10,898 nucleotides of DNA from assembly GCA_934667465.1 (NCBI GenBank), contig CAKUMG010000110.1:1-10898 (forward strand), given 5' to 3'. Below, piece after piece: positions 6,015-10,898 of this stretch. Positions within the stretch are counted from its first letter, which is position 1. The number at the start of each line of letters is the position of its first letter. Below the pieces are notes generated by a model that worked only from the letters and a program-made list of their open reading frames with translations, made no database searches and was not told the origin of the DNA. This DNA is from an uncultured Actinoplanes sp. (lineage in GTDB: Bacteria > Actinomycetota > Actinomycetes > Mycobacteriales > Micromonosporaceae). The position numbers and the translations under genes were made by a program.

Positions 6015-6615
6015 ACCGGCGGGTGCGCAGGCCGTCGAAGGCCAGGGCGGTCACGGTGGCGGCGATCTCGGCGGCGTTGCGGCGGCCCGGGCTGTACCAC
6101 TCGGTGAGCGAGTTGACCATGCCGAAGAGCAGGCGGGCCGCCGTTGCCGGGTCCACGTCGGGGCGGATGGCGCCCTCGGACTGGGCGGCCTTGACCAGCG
6201 CGGTCACCTCCTGGTCGAAGTCGCGGCGCCGGGCCAGGGCGGCGAGCTCCACCTCGCTGTTACCGCGGACCCGCAGCAGCAGCGTCACGTATTGCAGGCG
6301 GTCGGCGAGCACGAGCACGCTCGACCGGAGCAGCGTCTCGAGCCGGTGCAGGGCGCTGGCCCCGGCCAGGTCGCGGACCTCCGCCAGGGCCTCGTCCAGG
6401 CCGGTCAGGGCATGGTCCATCGCCAGCCGCAGCAGCTCCTCCTTGCCGCGCACGTGGTGATAGACGCTCGACTTCGTGATGCCGAGGCGGCGGGCCACGT
6501 CGTCCATGCTCGTGGCGTCGTAGCCGTGGGTGTTGAACAGCTGCACGGCGGCGGCCAGCACGGCGTCGAGGTCGTGGCCCGGGCGGCCGCGCCGGGGGCG
6601 TGGTGTCGCGGTCAT
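6013..6615 (-). CDS. paaR: TetR-family regulator, probable phenylacetate repressor PaaR
   Basis: 200 residues. The N-terminal helix-turn-helix is AVQLFNTHGYDATSMDDVAR and LGITKSSVYHHVRGKEELL (about 24-62), preceded by a basic PRPRRGRPG tail that can reach the minor groove. The C-terminal half (about 75-195) is helical and would form the dimer and ligand pocket. The start ATG (6613-6615) overlaps the paaI stop in ATGA, so the two genes share a transcript diverging from paaNABC. In actinobacteria a TetR regulator in this position (PaaR) represses paa genes and is released by phenylacetyl-CoA. Assignment here rests on context and on a matching palindrome in the divergent spacer, not on specific residues. 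An alternative is a general fatty acyl-CoA-responsive TetR. Confidence 0.82.
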   Translation of the reverse strand: MTATPRPRRGRPGHDLDAVLAAAVQLFNTHGYDATSMDDVARRLGITKSSVYHHVRGKEELLRLAMDHALTGLDEALAEVRDLAGASALHRLETLLRSSVLVLADRLQYVTLLLRVRGNSEVELAALARRRDFDQEVTALVKAAQSEGAIRPDVDPATAARLLFGMVNSLTEWYSPGRRNAAEIAATVTALAFDGLRTRR

Positions 6616-7058
6616 CGTGGCTCCTCGGTGGCCCGGTCGGGGAGGTCGCCCGCGGCGGGGGCCCGGCCGCCGCCGAGGGTCCGGCTGCGGCCGCGGAACT
6701 CGGCGATCACGTCGCTCCGCCGGGTCACGGTCACATCGTAGATGCCGCTGCGCCCGCTCCCGGACCGCTGCTCAGCGTAGGCCTCCAGCACGTCGCCGGT
6801 GCCGGTGGGACGGAGAAACGACACCTCGGCCCCGGCGGCCACGGTCACCGGGCCGTGGCTGTTGCAGGCGCAGGCGAACGCGGTGTCGGCCAGCAGGAAC
6901 ACGTACCCGCCGTGGGTCATGCCGTGGCCGTTGACCATGGCGGCCGTCACCGTCATGCGCACGCGGGCGGTGCCGTGACCTGCGGAGACGAGCTCGATGC
7001 CGAGGTCGTTCGAGGCGCGGTCGCGGGCGAACATCGCGTGCGCCGCCGTCTGTGCCAT
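6612..7058 (-). CDS. paaI: Hydroxyphenylacetyl-CoA thioesterase PaaI
   Basis: 148 residues of the hotdog-fold thioesterase family. PaaI hydrolyses aryl-CoA esters such as hydroxyphenylacetyl-CoA and frees CoA trapped in dead-end products of the phenylacetate pathway. The signature MTHGGYVFLLADTAFACACN holds the HGG motif (49-51) and the catalytic Asp58. The N-terminal AQTAAHAMFARDRASNDLGIEL is typical. The start chosen is ATG at 7056-7058, with AAAGG and GGCGG just upstream on the minus strand; a longer reading frame to 7148 would cross the divergent promoter region and has no family similarity. The last 20 or so residues (after RSRTLGGG) are a family-variable tail. It is first in a two-gene unit with the TetR gene. 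Confidence 0.92.
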   Translation of the reverse strand: MAQTAAHAMFARDRASNDLGIELVSAGHGTARVRMTVTAAMVNGHGMTHGGYVFLLADTAFACACNSHGPVTVAAGAEVSFLRPTGTGDVLEAYAEQRSGSGRSGIYDVTVTRRSDVIAEFRGRSRTLGGGRAPAAGDLPDRATEEPR

Positions 7059-7082
7059 CTGGTGCCGCCTTTCCCGGATCCC

Positions 7083-7111
7083 TTGATTACCGACCGACCG
7101 GACGGTAGGAA
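7083..7111 (+). promoter_or_regulatory. Possible promoter for paaNABC
   Basis: TTGATT (7083-7088) and TAGGAA (7106-7111) are 17 bp apart, a reasonable -35/-10 pair for the housekeeping sigma factor. The putative repressor palindrome sits between and over them, which fits repression. The -10 match is imperfect. Confidence 0.35.
7089..7110. promoter_or_regulatory. PaaR-box-like operator in the paaI/paaN divergent spacer
   Basis: The core at 7093-7106 is ACCGACCGGACGGT, an exact fit to ACCGNNCGNNCGGT, the centre of the actinobacterial PaaR motif as I recall it from Corynebacterium. The outer flanks match only partly (three mismatches to the remembered 22-bp form). ACCG also occurs three times in tandem (7089-7100). 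Between divergent paaI-paaR and paaNABC, one site could control both units. Confidence 0.65.
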
Positions 7112-7141
7112 ATAAGGACATCCCATCGCAGAGGAGTGCCG

Positions 7142-8833
7142 GTGACAACCCCCGCCGAGTACTACGAGAGACATCGCGACCTCCTGGATCGCGCCGTTCG
7201 GGCCGTCGGCGCGCGGGAATACTGGTCGGCCTTCCCCGAGTCGCCGAGCAAGAGCGTCTACGGCGAGCAGGCGGCCCCGGCCGGGGAGCGCGCGTTCCAG
7301 GCTTTGATCGGGCAGGAGTTCCCGATCGACGTGCCGGGAGCCACCACGACGGTGTCGACGGAGCGTTCCCCGTACGGTGTCGAGCTCGGCGTCCGCTATC
7401 CGAAGGGCGACCCGGAGACGCTGGTCGCCGCCGCCCGGGCCGGCATGCGGGCCTGGCGCGACGCCGGTCCGCACGGCCGGGCCGGGGTGGCCGCCGAGAT
7501 CCTGACCCGGCTGAACGCCCGCATCTTCGAGATGGCGCACGCCGTGCAGCACACCACCGGCCAGGCGTTCGTGATGGCGTTCCAGGCCGGCGGCGCGCAC
7601 GCGCAGGACCGTGGCCTGGAGGCGGTCGCGGTGGCGCTCGCCGAGACGATCCGGATCCCCGCCACCTCGACCTGGACCAAACCCCAGCGCGGCGGCGACC
7701 CGGTGCGGCTGGCCCGCACCAGCACGGTCGCCGGGCGCGGCGTCGCGCTGCTGATCGGCTGCACCACGTTCCCGACCTGGAACAGCTACCCGGGCCTGTT
7801 CGCGAGCCTCGTCACGGGCAACCCCGTCATTGTCAAGCCGCACCCCGGCGCGGTGCTGCCCCTGGCCATCACCGTGCAGGTCGCGCGGGAGGTGCTCGCC
7901 GAGGCCGGCCAGAACCCCGACCTGGTCACGCTCGCCGTCGAGGAGCACGGCGACGGCATCGCCGCCGGCCTGGCCACCCACCCGGCCGTCCGGATCGTCG
8001 ACTTCACCGGGTCCAGCGAGTTCGGCTCGTGGCTGGAGAGCAACGCCCGGCAGGCCACCGTGTACGCGGAGAAGTCCGGCCTCAACACCGTGGTGCTCGA
8101 CTCCACCGCCGACTACCGCGGGCTGCTGCGCAACCTCGCCTTCTCGCTGTCCCTCTACAGCGGCCAGATGTGCACCACCCCGCAGAACCTGCTCGTCCCG
8201 GCGGCGGGGATCGGCACCGACGACGGACCCAAGAGCCCCGCGCAGTTCGCGGCCGACCTCGGCGCGGCGCTGGACAAGCTGCTCGACGACCCCCAGCGGG
8301 CCGCGGGCACGCTCGGCGCGATCGTCAACGACGGGGTGCTGTCCCGGCTCAGCGAGGCGGGCACGCTGCCGGGAGTGCTGCACCCGTCCCGGGAGGTCGC
8401 CGACGAGAAGTTCCCCGGTGCGGCCATCCGCACCCCGGTCGTGGTCCGGCTGAGCGCCGGCGACGAGAAGGTCTACACCCGCGAATGGTTCGGGCCCGTC
8501 TCGTTCGTCATCACCACCGAGGACACCGCGCACAGCCTGCGCCTGCTCACCGACGTCGTGCGGCACCACGGCGCGCTCACCGCGGCGGTGCACTCGACCT
8601 CCGCGGAGGTGCTGGAGGCGGCCCACGAGGCGGCGCTGGAGGCGGGCGTGCACCTCGCCGAGAACTTCACCGGCGGCGTGTTCGTCAACCAGACGGCGGC
8701 TTTCGGCGACCTGCACGGCACGCCGGCCAACCCCGCGGCGACCGCGGCGCTCACCGACGCCGCGTTCGTGACCGGCCGCTTCGTGACCCTCGAGGCGCGG
8801 CGCCACCTGGAGCAGGGGGAGACGCATGAGTGA
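7142..8833 (+). CDS. paaN: Phenylacetate degradation aldehyde dehydrogenase PaaN
   Basis: 563 residues from GTG 7142, which lies 5 nt after GAGGAG (7131-7136); another GTG at 7136 overlaps that site and is less likely. It is an aldehyde dehydrogenase relative of the PaaN type, longer than ordinary family members because of an N-terminal extension ([31 protein letters not shown]). The active-site Cys344 is in [13 protein letters not shown], and the general-base Glu310 is in [11 protein letters not shown]. The 34-residue distance between them is normal. [10 protein letters not shown] and [11 protein letters not shown] match the NAD(P) binding regions. It has no MaoC-like hydratase domain, unlike fused PaaZ, so ring opening of oxepin-CoA would need a separate hydrolase. 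PaaN is inferred to oxidise the resulting semialdehyde. It is first in the operon and overlaps paaA by 8 nt. Confidence 0.9.
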   Translation: MTTPAEYYERHRDLLDRAVRAVGAREYWSAFPESPSKSVYGEQAAPAGERAFQALIGQEFPIDVPGATTTVSTERSPYGVELGVRYPKGDPETLVAAARAGMRAWRDAGPHGRAGVAAEILTRLNARIFEMAHAVQHTTGQAFVMAFQAGGAHAQDRGLEAVAVALAETIRIPATSTWTKPQRGGDPVRLARTSTVAGRGVALLIGCTTFPTWNSYPGLFASLVTGNPVIVKPHPGAVLPLAITVQVAREVLAEAGQNPDLVTLAVEEHGDGIAAGLATHPAVRIVDFTGSSEFGSWLESNARQATVYAEKSGLNTVVLDSTADYRGLLRNLAFSLSLYSGQMCTTPQNLLVPAAGIGTDDGPKSPAQFAADLGAALDKLLDDPQRAAGTLGAIVNDGVLSRLSEAGTLPGVLHPSREVADEKFPGAAIRTPVVVRLSAGDEKVYTREWFGPVSFVITTEDTAHSLRLLTDVVRHHGALTAAVHSTSAEVLEAAHEAALEAGVHLAENFTGGVFVNQTAAFGDLHGTPANPAATAALTDAAFVTGRFVTLEARRHLEQGETHE

Positions 8834-9758
8834 GCAGACCTTCCTCGACACGATCGCGCGCGACCAGCGGATCGAGCCGCGGGACTGGATGCCGGACGCC
8901 TACCGGGCCACGATGATCCGGCAGATCGCCCAGCACGCCCACTCCGAGATCATCGGCATGCAGCCCGAGGGGGAGTGGATCACCCGGGCGCCCACGCTGC
9001 GGCGCAAGGCGATCCTGCTCGCCAAGGTCCAGGACGAGGCCGGGCACGGGCTCTACCTCTACTCGGCGGCGGAGACCCTCGGCGCCGACCGGGGCGACCT
9101 CACCCGGCGGCTGATCGAGGGCCGGCAGAAGTACTCGTCGATCTTCAACTATCCGACGCTGTCCTTCGCCGACGTGGGCGTCATCGGCTGGCTGGTCGAC
9201 GGCGCCGCGATCTGCAACCAGGTGCCGCTGTGCCGCAGCTCCTACGGCCCGTACGCGCGGGCCATGATCCGGATCTGCAAGGAGGAGTCGTTCCACCAGC
9301 GGCAGGGCTACGAGCTGCTCATGACGATGATGGGCGGCACCGGCCGGCAGCGCGCGATGGTGCAGGACGCCGTGGACCGGTGGTGGTGGCCGTCGCTCAT
9401 GATGTTCGGCCCGCCCGACGACCGCTCGCCCAACTCGGCGCGCTCGATGGCCTGGAAGATCAAGCGGCACAGCAACGACGAGCTGCGGCAGCGGTTCGTC
9501 GACATGACCGTCCCGCAGGCCGAGGCGCTGGGCGTGACCCTGCCCGACCCGGAGCTGGCCTGGAACGAGCAGCGCGGGCACCACGACTTCGGCACCCCCG
9601 ACTGGGCCGAGCTGACCCGGGTGATCGGCGGGGACGGGCCGTGCAACGCCGAGCGCATCGAGCGCCGACGCCGCGCCGACGAGGACGGCGCCTGGGTCCG
9701 CGAGGCCGCCGCGGCCCACGCCGCCAAACGGGCTCCCCTGGAGAAGGTGGCGGCGTGA
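8826..9758 (+). CDS. paaA: 1,2-phenylacetyl-CoA epoxidase catalytic subunit A
   Basis: 310 residues. PaaA is the diiron oxygenase subunit of the PaaABCE complex that forms the ring 1,2-epoxide of phenylacetyl-CoA with O2. The iron ligands expected from the family are all visible: Glu41 (HSEIIG), Glu71 and His74 (DEAGHG), Asp125 (WLVDGAAI), Glu154 and His157 ([12 protein letters not shown]). Other family markers are [18 protein letters not shown] and [20 protein letters not shown] (8815-8821) precedes ATG 8826, and the start lies inside the end of paaN. The stop overlaps the paaB start as GTGA. The length is close to characterised PaaA. Nothing suggests damage. Confidence 0.97.
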   Translation: MSEQTFLDTIARDQRIEPRDWMPDAYRATMIRQIAQHAHSEIIGMQPEGEWITRAPTLRRKAILLAKVQDEAGHGLYLYSAAETLGADRGDLTRRLIEGRQKYSSIFNYPTLSFADVGVIGWLVDGAAICNQVPLCRSSYGPYARAMIRICKEESFHQRQGYELLMTMMGGTGRQRAMVQDAVDRWWWPSLMMFGPPDDRSPNSARSMAWKIKRHSNDELRQRFVDMTVPQAEALGVTLPDPELAWNEQRGHHDFGTPDWAELTRVIGGDGPCNAERIERRRRADEDGAWVREAAAAHAAKRAPLEKVAA

Positions 9759-10051
9759 GCGAAACCATCCGGCACGAGTGGCCGCTGTTCGAGGTGTTCG
9801 TCCGGGCCAAGCGCGGGCTCAACCACGTCCACGTCGGCTCCCTGCGCGCCGCCGACCACGACATGGCGCTGCACCACGCCCGCGACCTCTACACCCGGCG
9901 CAACGAGGGCGTCAGCATCTGGGTCGTGCTCTCCGGCGACGTGGTGGCGTCGGCGCCGGATGACAAGGACGCCTTCTTCGCCCCGAGCGGCGACAAGGTC
10001 TACCGGCATCCGACCCACTACTCCATCCCCGGCACCGTGCCGCACATCTGA
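9755..10051 (+). CDS. paaB: 1,2-phenylacetyl-CoA epoxidase subunit PaaB
   Basis: 98 residues from GTG 9755, whose GTGA overlaps the paaA stop by 4 nt. An internal methionine further along is too far into the conserved part to be the start. The sequence [42 protein letters not shown] and the [16 protein letters not shown] ending are diagnostic of PaaB. It is a small non-catalytic protein that bridges PaaAC units of the epoxidase. Its position between paaA and paaC is standard. Confidence 0.96.
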   Translation: MSETIRHEWPLFEVFVRAKRGLNHVHVGSLRAADHDMALHHARDLYTRRNEGVSIWVVLSGDVVASAPDDKDAFFAPSGDKVYRHPTHYSIPGTVPHI

Positions 10052-10065
10052 GAGCGGGTGACCGC

Positions 10066-10898
10066 ATGTCCGATTCCCGCGCCCACGGCGGAGCCTACGA
10101 CGCGCTGACCGATCACGAGGACGACGCACGGTGGGCGTACGGGACGGGGTTTGCCGATCCGCTCGCCGGGGTGCCCGGCGCGGTGCCGGCCGGGATCGAC
10201 CGGGCGGCGCTCACCGACTATTGCCTCATGCTCGGTGACGACGCGTTGATCATGTCGCACCGGCTGCAGGAGTGGGTGACCCGCGCGCCCGAGCTCGAGG
10301 ACGAGCTGGCCCTCGCCAACATCGCCCTCGACCTGCTCGGGCAGGCGCGCCTGCTGCTCGGCAGGGCCGGCGAGGCCGAGGGGAAGGGACGGGACGAGGA
10401 CGATTTCGCGTACGGGCGAGAGGTGCGCGATTTCCGCAACGTGTGCCTCGCCGAGCGGGCGGACGCCGACTTCGCCCACCTGGTCGCGCGGCTGCTGGCG
10501 TTCGCGACGTGGCGGCTCGCGCTGCTCGACCGGCTCACCGGGTCAGCCGACCCGGTGCTGGCGGCGGTCGCGGCCAAGGGTGTCAAGGAGGTGACCTACC
10601 ACCGGGACTACGCCGCGCGGTGGGTGGTCCGGCTCGGCGACGGCACCGAGGTGTCCCGGCGGCGCATGCGGGCCGCCGTCGACGCGCTCGCGCCGCTGAC
10701 CGGGGAGCTGTTCCGGACGCATCCCACCGAGCTGCGGGCGGCCGGGGCGGGGGTGGACCCGGCCGGGCTGCGGGCGGAGTACGACGCGGTGTGGGCGCAG
10801 GTGCTCGACGCCGCGGGGCTGGCGCGCGAGGGTGCTGCGGGGCTGGCGCGCGAGGGCGCCGCGGGGCTGGCGCGCGAGGGCGCTGCGGGGCCGGGGAG
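10066..10898 (+). CDS. paaC: 1,2-phenylacetyl-CoA epoxidase subunit PaaC, 3' end beyond the window
   Basis: It starts at ATG 10066, 14 nt after paaB, and stays open to the right edge (277 codons visible). PaaC resembles PaaA but is the structural partner without a working diiron site. Family segments seen are DYCLMLGDDALIMSHRLQEW, the LANIALDLLGQARLLL helix, EVRDFRNVCLAE, KGVKEVTYHRDYAARWVVRL and MRAAVDALAPLTGELF. Before the first of these lies a 47-residue lead (about 1-50, with DHEDDARWAYGTGFADPLAG) that is longer than usual. Near the C-terminus, after WAQVLDAAGLARE, the coding sequence enters a perfect-phase 24-nt repeat. Whether the frame recovers the normal C-terminus cannot be seen here. 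Confidence 0.92.
   Translation, partial: MSDSRAHGGAYDALTDHEDDARWAYGTGFADPLAGVPGAVPAGIDRAALTDYCLMLGDDALIMSHRLQEWVTRAPELEDELALANIALDLLGQARLLLGRAGEAEGKGRDEDDFAYGREVRDFRNVCLAERADADFAHLVARLLAFATWRLALLDRLTGSADPVLAAVAAKGVKEVTYHRDYAARWVVRLGDGTEVSRRRMRAAVDALAPLTGELFRTHPTELRAAGAGVDPAGLRAEYDAVWAQVLDAAGLAREGAAGLAREGAAGLAREGAAGPG
10810..10890 (+). repeat. In-frame 24-bp tandem repeat within paaC
   Basis: Three units at 10810-10833, 10834-10857 and 10858-10881 each encode A-A-G-L-A-R-E-G and differ only at two synonymous wobble positions. A partial fourth unit (GCTGCGGGG, 10882-10890) follows. The first unit fits the normal end-of-helix sequence in this family, and the others look like added copies. Confidence 0.92.

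Noticed and set aside
7059..7148. N-terminal extension of paaI to 7148 on the minus strand
   Set aside because: It would translate the divergent promoter and operator and carries no thioesterase similarity; ATG at 7056-7058 gives a normal-length protein.
6953..8851. Long minus-strand open frame of about 630 codons opposite paaN
   Set aside because: It is the antisense shadow of paaN in GC-rich DNA; its translation is compositionally biased and shows no family features, while the plus strand encodes a complete enzyme.

Overview
The window is very GC-rich, with strong G/C preference at third codon positions, GTG starts and ATGA/GTGA stop-start overlaps. It looks like a filamentous actinomycete, probably near Micromonosporaceae or Streptomyces. 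That placement is inferred from composition and gene style only. No rRNA, tRNA, CRISPR array, transposase or integrase was seen.

Left part (1-1630): A reading frame enters from the left edge encoding the middle of a MoaA-type GTP 3',8-cyclase. Without a stop it runs into a complete small SAM-dependent methyltransferase, so this is either a fusion or a chimeric junction at about 160-178. Next is a lipoprotein of the GDSL/SGNH hydrolase family that is broken near 1370. Its Ser block is in one frame and its Asp-His block in another.

Middle part (1595-6003): A trpB-trpA-gntR unit follows: tryptophan synthase beta and alpha with a 4-nt overlap, then a HutC-type GntR regulator that appears to start at CTG. 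Two near-identical 16-bp operator-like sites in inverted orientation lie just upstream of trpB. Each has a GTTCTAGAAC-like core resembling the CTAG-centred sites bound by HutC-family regulators. The simplest reading is an autoregulated orphan trpBA operon. After it come a RimJ/RimL-type GNAT acetyltransferase, a decayed winged-helix regulator fragment overlapping its 3' end, and a second SAM methyltransferase. A perfect 10-bp GC hairpin spanning both stop codons separates this methyltransferase from the convergent unit.

Right part (6013-10898): This is a phenylacetate (paa) catabolic region. On the minus strand are paaI (thioesterase) and a TetR regulator of the PaaR kind, in a 4-nt overlap. 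Diverging on the plus strand is a tightly packed paaN-paaA-paaB-paaC operon; paaC runs off the right edge. The 83-nt divergent spacer holds a palindrome with core ACCGNNCGNNCGGT, matching the remembered core of the actinobacterial PaaR box. It overlaps a plausible promoter for paaN. PaaA, PaaB and PaaC belong to the phenylacetyl-CoA 1,2-epoxidase, PaaN handles a downstream aldehyde, and PaaI removes CoA from dead-end thioesters.

Two themes recur. Three genes on the left are broken or chimeric. Three proteins (the lipoprotein, TrpB and PaaC) carry in-frame short repeats in linkers or tails. The most notable candidate regulatory system is the trpBA-gntR unit with its paired operators.
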